Shown here one piece after another: positions 31,401-43,400 of a DNA stretch of 64,000 nucleotides (positions are counted from its first letter, which is position 1; every line of letters starts with the position of its first letter). Location of the stretch: assembly GCA_037349105.1 (NCBI GenBank), contig JAYJMM010000104.1, positions 592,001 through 656,000 on the forward strand, read 5' to 3'. A program made the translations under genes and the position numbers. Below the pieces are notes generated by a model, which made no database searches, was not told the DNA's origin, and saw only the letters and a program-made list of their open reading frames with translations. Source of the stretch: Limnomonas spitsbergensis (taxonomy: Eukaryota > Chlorophyta > Chlorophyceae > Chlamydomonadales).

Positions 31401-34400
31401 AGCTCTCTGCGGGCGAGGCGCACTCCGCGGCTGTGACCTCCAACGGCGAGGTTTGGACGTGGGGGGACAACATGTACGGGCAGCTGGGTGTGGGCGTGCC
31501 CTCGGACAGCCCCCGTGCCCCGCAGGTGGTGGAGCACCTGGGCCTGGCCATGGTCACGCAGGTGGCTGCGGGCTTCAACCACACACTGGCCCTCACAGAG
31601 CAGGTGAGAGGGCGCCAGGGGATGGTGTCTATACACTGGGATTCCTCAGGTGCGGCATTGAGGGGTGGGTGTGGAGGCCAGGGGGGAGTTTGGAGTTTGA
31701 AGACAGAGCCGTTCACACTTTCTCTATGGCCATGTCGATGGACATGCTTCGGACCCGCCTTGACCAGCGGGGCAGTGCACACTGAAGCTGAAGGTAGCTG
31801 CAAACGTCACGACCCCAGACCCTGTAGTCCAGATCCCTCACTTTCAGCACAGTGCGTGATGCACCTGTCGGTCCTTTATCACGGCGCTCAACCCAGAACC
31901 CTAAAGGCCTAAACCATGAACCCTTGCGCGGTGCAGGGCCATGTCTATTCCTGGGGATGCAATGCCAGCGGGCAGCTGGGGACATCTCCGCTGACTTCCA
32001 CCAACCCAAACCACCACGGGGCACCCTCCGGCGTTCCCTGCATGGTGCTAAGCCTGCCGCTGTGTGTCAGCGTCGCCGCGTCGTGCATCTCAGCTGCTGT
32101 GTCTGCCAGTGGCCGCCTGTACCTATGGGGTCATGACCCTGTCCTCAACCCGGCACCGCTCCCCATCACAACCTCGGTGGAGGATGCGGCGCGATCGGCC
32201 AGATTGCCCTCAGTCGCCTTGGCGCCCGCAGTGGCTCCGCTGGCATCCTCAGCCACTTGGATGGGCGCGGCGGCTGAGGCGGCGGCGGCCAAGGCCCTGG
32301 CGGCGGAGCAGGGGGCAGCTGCATCCGAATTTGCTATGTACGCGGACGGCGATGCGGACACTGGGCCGCGGCCGAAAGGACTGGCAGAGGCGAGCTTCCG
32401 CGCCCGTATCCAGGTGACTAGAAAGCTTGAGCCATTGACGGTACACCTGCGCTCAGTTGATGAGCAACTGAAAGGGGTCCTTCAGGCTTGGCTGTCAATA
32501 CAGTTTTGCTCAGACCTGTTAGGGCTTCGGGTTTAGTGTTTAGCCTTAACCCATACCTGTTTGGCTGTGGCTTATATCAGCTGCACTGCTCATAGCTTGT
32601 GACTCCCAGCATGGCTCTGGCAGCTGCAGTGTAAGCCGTTCTATTTTCCACGAGTCTCCGCTTATGCACCCTCCCACTCCTTTCCTCTTGTCTCCAAATG
32701 TTTCCCAACAGCCCACACGCGACACCTCCATACTAATTTCATCACACTTGTTATCCCAGCACTCACGATCCCTTCCCCTTCCCCCTCCCCCCTTTCCTGC
32801 CGCCTAGGAGGTGTCGTGGTTGCGTCCGAAGCAGGTCCAGAGCATCGCCCTGGGCTCCACCCACGCCATGGTGGTGACCAAGGACCAGTGCATGTTCGGG
32901 TGAGGGCAGGGGATGGATCCACCACAGGGTTGATTATCCAGGTATTAAATCCCATGACCTTTAAACAACCCACTGATCAGTGAAGGATTCGTTTGTGGGG
33001 CGGGTTAGGTATAGGTGCCAGTGCTGTCAAGCTATTATCTAGCCACATGACGTAGGTGGAGCAGCCGCCCCTCTTTGCTGGTGTGACATGCTGCTCCTGT
33101 CAGCCATACAACTGACTCACTGAAAAGCAGGTCCATGATTGAACCCGGTAGGTCCAATCATACCATCAGCATGGTGTCTCAGACGGTGTGAAGGTGGGCA
33201 GAGAGCTAGCTGTTGTATCTGAGAAAAGGCGGCTGGAGCAGGCAGGCAGGAGCTGGCTGCTTTATCTCTGAAAGCGCGACCGAAGTAGCCACTCGACTCG
33301 AAAACGCGACTGAAGTAGCCTCATTTCTTGTCGCTGTTTTGACCCCTGTGTGTTCTTGGTTGTGTGTGTTGGGTGCAGGTGGGGTCAGCTGGCCCAGGCT
33401 GTGGGTCACTCCATGGTGTCTCAGGGCAGCACCATATGGGCCACAGACGAGGCGTTGGCTGAGGCGGTTGCGGCCGAGGAGCGCGAGCAGCCCTGGCGGT
33501 ACGGCGACCACCCTCCGGGTCACGAGAGGCGAAAGGCTTTTGGCTGCCTGGGAGCAAGGTGGGGCTCTGAACAGGGAGCCTGGACTTATTTTCAGGGAGT
33601 TCTGAGCTATATATGAATATATCCATACTGTAGTTATGAGGGGGGGGCTCAGGGAAATACCATAAGTATCCCTACATGCTGAAACCCCTTTCAGATTGTT
33701 CAAGAGCTGAACACATTTTCTTAGGGATTGGATGCGGCCCATCTGAGCTGTCTGAACACCCATGCCTCTAAAGAGAGAGCCTGCATTTGTCTGACTCATA
33801 GCCCCTTCCCCTGCCTCATAGCCCCCTGCCCCTTCCCCTTCCCCTGCCTCCCTGCCCCCCCCCTGCCCCTGTGCAGCCCTGAGCGCATCACACGGACCTG
33901 GCGCTGCTCGGTGGCACAGCTGCAGGTTCCCCCTGACACGCGGCCTCAGGAGGGGGATGCTGCTGTTCCCCTACTCCACCTGCGCAGGATGAGGGCGGAG
34001 AGCGCAGCGTCACAGGTGAGGCCCTGTTTTCCAGTTTGTGGGAAAGGGCAGATGACTGGGAGCCTCAGCAACGTGATTCATGATTCTGAAGCTGTATTTC
34101 ATTTCATGCTCTGGAGGAGCGGAACGAGACGGAACCCACTCATGGTGTTCAGAGGCTTTGCACAGTCTGGACAGGGTTTGGTGTCAAGGGACGCGGTGCC
34201 TCCCCCTGGCTGAAGCTTGGCCTCTCATTCCCATTCTCAGCATCCACTCCCCCTTCAACCTCACCCCTGCACAGGGTCTGGCTCCCACGCTGACGTCAGA
34301 CAATGACGTTTTGGCGGTTGATTTCCACTTCTTCAACAACGAGATCAAGCTGGTGCTGTCAGAGATTGAGGAGCCCTACATCCCAGGTCTGCCAGAAGAT

Positions 34401-37400
34401 GAGGTGAGCACGAGCTTGTGCACACCCCAGTTGCTTTAAATAAATAAATAAACGATACGCCCTGAGGCGTGGATTAAGGAAGCCACCCGTTGGGCCGTAG
34501 CACTAGGTGAGCTACCATACAACCCCAGTTGTTACAAACATGAACACCAAGGCTTCAGCATCACACATAACATACACCAGTTTGGTGCCTCCCATACAGC
34601 CATTCAGAACATTCGACCGAATTCGATATGATCGATACGTTGGACTATGCTGCGCGTCCCCGGGGGCCAATCGCATGTTTTATGGTCCAGTGGCAAACCT
34701 ACCGTTTTCCACCTCCCTTGTTTCCGCTGGAAAGCAGTGTGAGAGAAGCTCATTGATCTTGTCAAGCAGCCGCTACTGTCCACATTCCTTGGGGTCCCCA
34801 GGGTAACGTATTGAATGCATTATTTTAGCGTGCGTCAGCCACAGTTCAGCTACATCACGGCCTATGGCCGTGGAGGCCTGGGGCAGCAAGTTCTGCTGCT
34901 CGGGCCACCGGCCATAGGTCGGTCAAGGCTTTGTCCCAATTGGCCCAGTAGTGGCGGCGGCCCCCTACAGGTGGTCTGGTGCCCACTAAAGAAAACACTG
35001 ATTGAATGCCGCTGACCTCCTACCTGGTCCTTCGCAGGGGAGCATAGTGTCTCAGTCTACTGTCCAATCGTCGGGCGGCCAGAAACGAAGTGTGGCTCGG
35101 TCTCATGTGTCGCAGGTGAGTGAGGCCACCTGAGGTCTGCTGAGTGGCCTTGCAGGATGTGTGCCACAAGGGGAAGGCGGTGCAGGTCCTCCTTTTCTCC
35201 CCCTCTCTACCATGCCTTGATATGACAACATGTGTCCCTATAAAATATGTATCACTGCTCCTGATGCCCCCTCCGCCTTGCCCCTTGCCTTTTGTTTCAG
35301 GGTTTGAGTGCCACACGTCACGCAGACAGTGTCGGTGAAGACAGCGGTGCAGAGGGGGAGTGTGACGGGCGGCTCTCTATCGTCACGCCAGGAGAAAGGT
35401 GAGGGTTGCAACCAGTCATGACTATAACAGCCCTAGATAAACGAAAGACAGACAGGCAAACGTATATTATGTGGGACACAGACAGGAAACAAATGGCATT
35501 ACAACCCAAACCCTAAACCCGCGTGTCCCCCACCCACCTTCAGGTTGCCCCAGTTCTTCCCCCCTGATCGAGGAGATGAGGACCAGCCTGCCCCCATCAC
35601 CCGCCACGAACGCCCAGCCACAATGACAGAGCTCCTGTCAGTGGGTGCGTGAGAGGGGGACGCAGCAGTGCAGGCTCTGAACGGCATGCACCCAGCATGT
35701 GAATAGTGTATGCACATGTGGCTCATGCACCCAGCATGGGAATAGTGTATGCACATGTGGCTCATGCACCCAGCATGGGAATAGTGTATGCACATGCGGC
35801 TCATGCACCCAGCATGTGAATAGTGTATGCACATGTGGCTCATGCACCCAGCATGTGAATAGTGTATGCACATGTGGCTCATGCACCCAGCATGTGAATA
35901 GTGTATGCACATGTGGCTCATGCACCCAGCATGTGAATAGTGTATGCACATGTGGCTCATGCACCCAGCATGGGAATAGTGTATGCACATATGGCTCATG
36001 CACCCAGCATGGGAAGAGTGTATGCACATGTGGCTCATGCACCCAGCATGTGAATAGTGTATGCACATGTGGCTCATGCACCCAGCATGGGAATAGTGTA
36101 TGCACATGTGGCTCATGCACCCAGCATGTGAATAGTGTATGCACATATGGCTCATGCACCCAGCATGTGAATAGTGTATGCACATGTGGCTCATGCACCC
36201 AGCATGGGAATAGTGTATGCACATATGGCTCATGCACCCAGCATGTGAATAGTGTATGCACATGTGGCTCATGCACCCAGCATGGGAATAGTGTATGCAC
36301 ATGTGGCTCATGCACCCAGCATGGGAATAGTGTATGCACATGTGGCTCATGCCACTAGAACTACAGGATTACAAATGACGCATCATTGGTGCCTAGTCTT
36401 CATTGACAACATGCATTGAAAATAATCCTGCAAGACATGCCCTCCCACTGTTTCCCTCCACTGCCCATGACCTGCAGACAACCATCAGCCCTTCGAGCCT
36501 CGTAAAGAGCCGCTGTGCCTGGTGAGACTATTGGCTAATGGCTGTGGGTGGTTGCGTTACCTTTGTTACAGCAAAACTGTTGGCTACCATGGGCCGTCCA
36601 TTTGATGTGCGGAATGGACAGCAGGGCCCAAGACATTGGATTGCATGATGTTTTGATGCAGAGAGGGTGGGGAATGTGATGGGTGCGGATAGCTTGAGAT
36701 CTCATGAGGTCAAGTTTTTCTTTCGTTCTTACCTGAAGAATAGCGAAGCTGTAGAAACAACCTCATTCTTTTTGCAGCTTCGCTATTCCACAGGTATGCA
36801 CCGTGTTGGTCAATGTGGACAAATTGAGGTTAAGCGTGCATGGGGTGCAGGCACCACGTCAGGTGGCCTCTCCAGTATTTCTCCCCTCTCCGGCCACGCC
36901 CACCCTCAGGAGGCCGTTGCGCGTTGATTCTCATTCAACTTACTCAGCTAAAATGCACACTGTTGTGTCTGGACTCCAGGATACTGTCCCTTGCTTGCGA
37001 TTACACAAGCCTACTCCCACGTGTTGCTTCAGTCCTGTAGCTAACAGGTCAGGACACCAGTCTGGTTTCCAATGTGCTGCTGTTCATGTTCCTTGACTCT
37101 AAACAAACAACATTACAAATTTTGAGGGTAAACAACTTAAACTCTTGAACTCTGAATCTTAGCCTCCTCCGCCCCCCCGCAGATTGCAGCTGGGGAGTGT
37201 CACAGTGTGTGCCTGTGTACTGCCACCCGGTACTCAGCCACCAGCAGCACCCTGCATGACCTGGGAGTGTTCCTCCTGTGTCAGGTGGGCATGAGGGATA
37301 TATTAGTATAGGGCATTATTGAATCATTGCATGATGAGAAACATATGCTTCATCAGGCCCCCCCTCCCTACTTGGCCCTTTTGAAGCTGTTTTGAAAATG

Positions 37401-40400
37401 CGTGTATGATGTGGCAACAGCAAGGAAGCATCCATAGTGCTTAACAAGCCACTATGCGCTGAATCACAATTCACGGATGCCAAGGGAGACGTGGATGATG
37501 GGAGCCGCCTTTACTGACTGAGAAAGTAAGAAAGAAAACTACGCCCCGCAGGGGCGTGAGGGTTCAAGAAACAGCGCGGCATGGGCCTAGGCCGCGTCCA
37601 CGCTCTTACTATCATCACAAGAGAAATAGAGGATATCCAGAGAATTAGAGGAGAGAGGAGAGAATTAGAGGATATCATTGATTGACTGAATAATGGGCTT
37701 ATGGGCTGTGGTAATATGCTTCTAGTGTGGGGTGCAGGGTTTAGGTTGATGGGGTGAAGGGTTTAGGTTGATGGGGTGAAGGGTTTAGGTTGATGGGGAG
37801 AAGGGTTTAGGTTGATGGGGAGAAGGGTTTAGGTAGATGGGGTGAAGGGTTTAGGTTGATGGGGTGAAGGGTTAAGGTTGATGGGGTGAAGGGTTAAGGT
37901 TGATGGGTGAAAGGTTAAGGACGATGGGGTGACGGGTTTAAGTTGGTGGGGTGAAGGGTTTAGGTTGATGGGGTGACGGGTTTAAGCTGATGGGGTGAAG
38001 GGTTTAGGTTGATGGGGTGAAGTTTCAGGGCTGATGGGTGAATGAATGCCCTCAGAGCCACGTAACCAACCACTTGTGCACCTATGGGGTATTGCCCTGT
38101 CTGCTCACATCCGCCTTGGAGGTGACTCATACGCTTAGGAATGCAGAGCACGGAGTAAGAATGCAGAGCGCAGAATAAAGACAACCTCTGCTACTTTGCC
38201 TAAACATAATAATGTCCTGCCACGAGTGGCCGACAGAAGAATCTGATCCCATCCTGATCTACTGCTGATGTACTGCTGGTTTACTGCTGAAGTACTGCTG
38301 CTTTACTGCTAATATACTGCTGCTTTACTGTTGATGCCCGCCCCCCAGGTTGCCTGGCAGTACAATATGGCCAGGGCCCTTGCAGCCACCCGGCCAGCCA
38401 GCCCTTACAGTGCGCGACCCATGTCACCAGGTATTGGGCAGGGAGGGGTGCAGGGGGTGCAGGGAGGGGGGCAGGGCATGGAAAAAGGGAGGGGGGCAGG
38501 GCATGGAAGCAGGAAGGGGGGAGGGCATGGAAGCAGGGAGGGGTGCAGGGCATAGAAGCAGGGAGGGGGCAGGGCATGGAAGCAGGGAGGGGGGCAGGGC
38601 ATGGAAGCAGGGAGGGGGGAGGGCATGGAAGCAGGGAGGGGGCAGGGCATGGAAGCAGGGAGGGGGCAGGGCATGGAAGCAGGGATGGGGGCAGGGCATG
38701 GAAGCAGGGAGGGGGACAGGGCATGGAAGCAGGGAGGGGGCAGGGCATGGAAGCAGGGAGGGGGGAGGGCATGGAAGCAGGGAGGGGGGAGGGCATGGAA
38801 GCATGGAGGGGGCAGGGGGTGCAGGGAGGGGGGCAGGGCATGGAAGCAGGGAGGGGTCAGGGCATGGAAGCAGGGAGGGGACAGGGCATGGAAGCAGGGA
38901 GGGGGGAGGGCATGGAAGCAGGGAGGGGGCAGGGCATGGAAGCAGGGAGGGGGGAGGGCATGAAAGCAGGGAGGGGGACAGGGCATGGAAGCAGGGAGGG
39001 GGGCAGGGCATGGAAGCAGGGAGGGGGGAGGGCATGGAAGCAGGGAGGGGGCAGGGCATGGAAGCAGGGAGGGGGCAGGGCATGGAAGCAGGGAGGGGGG
39101 CAGGGCATGGAAGCAGGGAGAAGGGCAGGGCATGGAAGCAGGGAGGGGGACAGGGCATGGAAGGAGGGAGGGGGGCAGGGCATGGAAGCAGGGAGGGGGG
39201 CAGGGCATGGAAGCAGGGAGGGGGGCAGGGCATGGAAGCAGGGAGGGGGACAGGGCATGGAAGCAGGGAGGGGGGCAGGGCATGGAAGCAGGGAGGGGGG
39301 CAAGGCATGGAAGCAGGGAGAAGGGCAGGGCATGGAAGCAGGGAGGGGGACAGCGCATGGAAGGAGGGAGGGGGGCAGGGCATGGAAGCAGGGAGGGGGG
39401 CAGGGCATGGAAGCAGGGAGGGGGGCAGGGCATGGAAGCAGGGAGGGGGGAGGGCATGGAAGCAGGGAGGGGGCAGGGCATGAAAGCAGGGAGGGGGAAA
39501 GGCATGGAAGCAGGGAGGGGGGCAGGGCATGGAAGCAGGGAGGGGGACAGGGCATGGAAGCAGGGAGGGGGGAGGGCATGAAAGCAGGGAGGGGGGAGGG
39601 CATGGAAGCAGGGAGGGGGCAGGGCATAGAAGCAGGGAGGGGGGAGGGCATGGAAGCAGGGAGGGGGGCAAGGCATGGAAGCAGGGAGAAGGGCAGGGCA
39701 TGGAAGCAGGGAGGGGGACAGGGCATGGAAGGAGGGAGGGGGGCAGGGCATGGAAGCAGGGAGGGGGGCAGGGCATGGAAGCAGGGAGGGGGGCAGGGCA
39801 TGGAAGCAGGGAGGGGGCAGGGCATGGAAGCAGGGAGGGGGACAGGGCATGGAAGCAGGGAGGGGGGCAGGGCATGATAGCAGGGAGGGGGGCAAGGCAT
39901 GGAAGCAGGGAGAAGGGCAGGGCATGGAAGCAGGGAGGGGGACAGGGCATGGAAGGAGGGAGGGGGGCAGGGCATGGAAGCAGGGAGGGGGGCAGGGCAT
40001 GAAAGGAGGGAGGGGGGAGGGCATGGAAGCAGGGAGGGGGGAGGGCATGGAAGCAGGGAGGGGGCAGGGCATGAAAGCAGGGAGGGGGCAGGGCATGGAA
40101 GCAGGGAGGGGGGCAGGGCATGGAAGCAGGGAGGGGGACAGGGCATGGAAGCAGGGAGGGGGGAGGGCATGGAAGCAGGGAGGGGGGAGGGCATGGAAGC
40201 AGGGAGGGGGCAGGGCATGGAAGCAGGGAGGGGGGAGGGCATGGAAGCAGGGAGGGGGGCAAGGCATGGAAGCAGGGAGAAGGGCAGGGCATGGAAGCAG
40301 GGAGGGGGACAGGGCATGGAAGGAGGGAGGGGGGCAGGGCATGGAAGCAGGGAGGGGGGCAGGGCATGGAAGCAGGGAGGGGGGCAGGGCATGGAAGCAG

Positions 40401-43400
40401 GGAGGGGGACAGGGCATGGAAGCAGGGAGGGGGACAGGGCATGGAAAAAGGGAGGGGGCAGGGCATGGAAGCAGGGAGGGGGGCAGGGCATGGAAGCAGG
40501 GAGGGGGACAGGGCATGGAAGCAGGGAGGGGGGAGGGCATGGAAGCAGGGAGGGGGGGAGGGCATGGAAGCAGGGAGGGGGGCAAGGCATGGAAGCAGGG
40601 AGAAGGGCAGGGCATGGAAGCAGGGAGGGGGACAGGGCATGGAAGCAGGGAGGGGGGCAGGGCATGGAAGCAGGGAGGGGGGCAGGGCTTGGATGCAAGG
40701 AGGGGGGCATGTCTTGGAAGCAAGGATTGCACTTTCCTCTGTCTGTGCTGAAATTAATGATGGCAACAGAGGCATAATCTGAGGCTCCACATTCAACAGG
40801 CTCAATGCAGTCTCCCCTCCTCGCTGACTAGGGCCTGGACTGGCTTGGCCTGTTCTGGCGGGTCGTCCTGTTTTAAACCCAGCAGCATATGTGACTGCTC
40901 TGTCTGCCCCGTCCCCCTCGCCCCCTCCCTGCTTTCAGAGCACCTGCAGCCTTCTCAGTACATCCCCAAGAACATGAACCTGCTGCCGGACTACTCCAGG
41001 CCCCCAGTGGCCCGCGGCTCACGGGGGGAGCAGTACCATCCCTGGCGCGACACGCTGATCGGACAGGAGCTGTGCGTGGTCCTATGCAAGCAGGTGGGTG
41101 TGAACAATGTGTGAGACAGGTGCATACCTAGTGTGAACAATGGATGCCGGTAGTGGTTAGCGCATAACATTGATGTGCCAACAATCATGCAGCTGACAGT
41201 GATTTGCTGTTTCATCTACCATTTCACTTTATATACTTCATATAAAGCGAGGCTATCTCCCCTTTCTTGATCCCTACCAGGCTGGTCTGATTGACAATCA
41301 GATTGAGTACATGGACATTCTGGCAGCCTTCTTGCGCCACAGCAGCGATAAGCTGAAGAACACACCGCCCTCGCTGACGTCTGACGCAAAGGCAGCCAAT
41401 AAGAAGGTGCGTCCTTTTCCTCTCCCTTTGGAAGATGTTTTCCTGATTTGGAGGCTCCTCAGTCTGCTTCAAGTTTTTGATCACAGATTGAAATTTTCAA
41501 CACCAGGACTCGGCATGTTCCTAACATACTTACATTATGCTGATGAAGCTCACAGACCCGCCGCACCTCAAACCTAAGCCCTTACCCCCCTCACCCTGAA
41601 TCCTAGACCCTCATATCTGAACGGCCCGTCCCGCACAATACATGCACATTGTCTATGCCCAGATGAAGATGAACGTCAACTATGACAGCCTGTGGAGCAA
41701 GAGGCAGGGTGATGACATGGATGAGGAGGGACGACCCTTCTCACCCACCCGGCTACGCATCGTGGACTACGCCCGACTGCAACAGATGCAGCGCATGGTG
41801 GGTGTACTGAACCTCTACTCAACCTCCACTCAACCTCCACTCAACCTCCACTCAACTTCCACTCAACCTCCACTCAACTTCCTCTCCACCTCCACCTGAA
41901 CATCCACTGACCTCCTGATGTTGAAATGTGTGTTTGAACTGAAACTGCTGGTTCAGCATCAGCGCTGCTTTGAAGACATGCAGATTGAACGTTCCAGCCA
42001 GGGCGGCTTGATGTGGTCGCTGTGCTTGTGTCTCTGTAGGAGCGAGAAATGCGCGAAGAGCTGGCCAGGGGAGCAGAAGTTGGGGAGGGGCTGAATGCCC
42101 AGGAGATGCTTGCGCTGATGCTCGACCTCATGGCAGAAAGGTACATCGGAAACTGAACAGCACAGTGCCTGCCATCGTATACTATGATGTACATATGGAG
42201 GGCGGTAGCGGTATAAGTGACCTGTAGTACGAACCAGGGTAATGAATGCATAGATTGCATGGATGCGATCTGTCTATTTGCAGTGCCAGGTCTGACTCAT
42301 TTCAATTGGTGTTGGAAAGGAATGCTTAAAACAACACCTGAATCAGAGCTGGCATGTCTTTTAGCATTGTCTAGGCTGGCAGGTCTGGCCTGGCCTTTAG
42401 CCTAGGCCTGCCAGCAGCCTGGCCTGGCCTGGCCTTTAGCCTAGGCCATGCCTGCCTGGCAGGCCTTTAGCCTAGGCCAGGCCTGGCTGGCAGGCCTTTT
42501 AGCCTAGGCCCCTCAACGAAGCTGCGCACACATGATCGTTGCCCCGTCCCCATTTTTGATTCATATGGTCATGTTATGTTTGCCTGATTGCAGACATCAT
42601 ACTCCCCTTTAGGTTGACAATCAATAATCACCGCTATTCCCCACCTGCCCTCAACACTGAACCTTAAACTGTGAGCCCTCCCCTCATCGATTGCATACCT
42701 GTCTGTTGCTTAGGCACCCTGACCTGACCGCCCAGCCGGCAGCTCTCCTCCGTCGCCTGTGCAGCCGCCACTTCCCGCTCCTGCAGCGGCGTGCAATACA
42801 CGGCATGTCCTTTGCCATGGGGCAGATCCTGCAGCCTCACATGCTGCAGCAGCTGGACTCCGGCGCCATGTCTGAGATGCTACACCGGGCCTATGTGTAC
42901 ATGTCGTCCGGGGTCAAGTGTGTGCCGGATGATCTGAGCCTGGGGCTGAAGGACATGAAGGTGAGCCGGGGGGAGAGGAGAGGACGGCGGTTTGAAGCAT
43001 GTTTGTGTGTGGAGTGGACAGGGGGATGAAGCGTGTTAAGAGGAGTGGACAGGGGGATGACGCATGCCATGCTTGTTTGTGAAGTTTGTGCCGGATGATC
43101 TCAGCCTGGGGCTGAAGGACATGAAGGTGAGCCGGGGGGAGAGAAGTGGACAGGGGAAAGGGGCCAGCTAGCAGTTCTTTCGCACCGCCCGTCCTGTTTG
43201 ATAAAGGGTTTGGGTGGAGGCACTGAGGATGCTGCAGCAACGTTGGAGCAGAGGTGGGCGAGTGGCGGCTTGGTTGGCCAACGTTCAGTAAGATATATCA
43301 ACCCTTAACCCCAACCCTTATCTTAGGAGGGGAATAAATGCCAAGCAACAAAACACACCAGTCGTGGTTGGAGGAAGGGCTGGCAGGGTTGCCCTGGTCT

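Larger units (their letters stand above)
28584..37284 (+). other. Large gene, exons 4-18: RCC1-type beta-propeller
   Basis: Exons: 28584-28758, 29154-29371, 29771-29881, 30294-30443, 31322-31603, 31937-32413, 32808-32899, 33379-33558, 33877-34015, 34275-34403, 35038-35115, 35301-35398, 35544-35644, 36478-36521, 37183-37284. RCC1 signatures recur: RVWTFGNSRQSGD, SVAAGRYHGVAAAAGSHEVY, MAWGTNTRGQ, LSAGEAHSAAVTSNGEVWTW followed by GDNMYGQLGVG, VAAGFNHTLALTEQGHVYSW followed by GCNASGQLGT, LYLWGHD, IALGSTHAMVVTKDQCMFGW followed by GQLAQ, and IAAGECHSVCL. That gives seven WG-type blades, enough for a complete seven-bladed propeller, with long insertions between some blades (the Ala-rich end of the 31937 exon and exons 12-17). 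Confidence 0.85.

Noticed and set aside
35499..36358. 283-codon minus and 219-codon plus frames over the 39-bp array
   Set aside because: The unit is a multiple of three without stops; open on both strands and located between in-phase exons.
38436..40725. CRISPR-like array
   Set aside because: Units are contiguous without unique spacers, in a eukaryotic intron; the same applies to the 39-bp array.
38405..40805. Frames of up to 793 codons on both strands over the intron 19 array
   Set aside because: They arise from a stop-free repeat unit, overlap each other in most frames, and the flanking exons join in phase without them.
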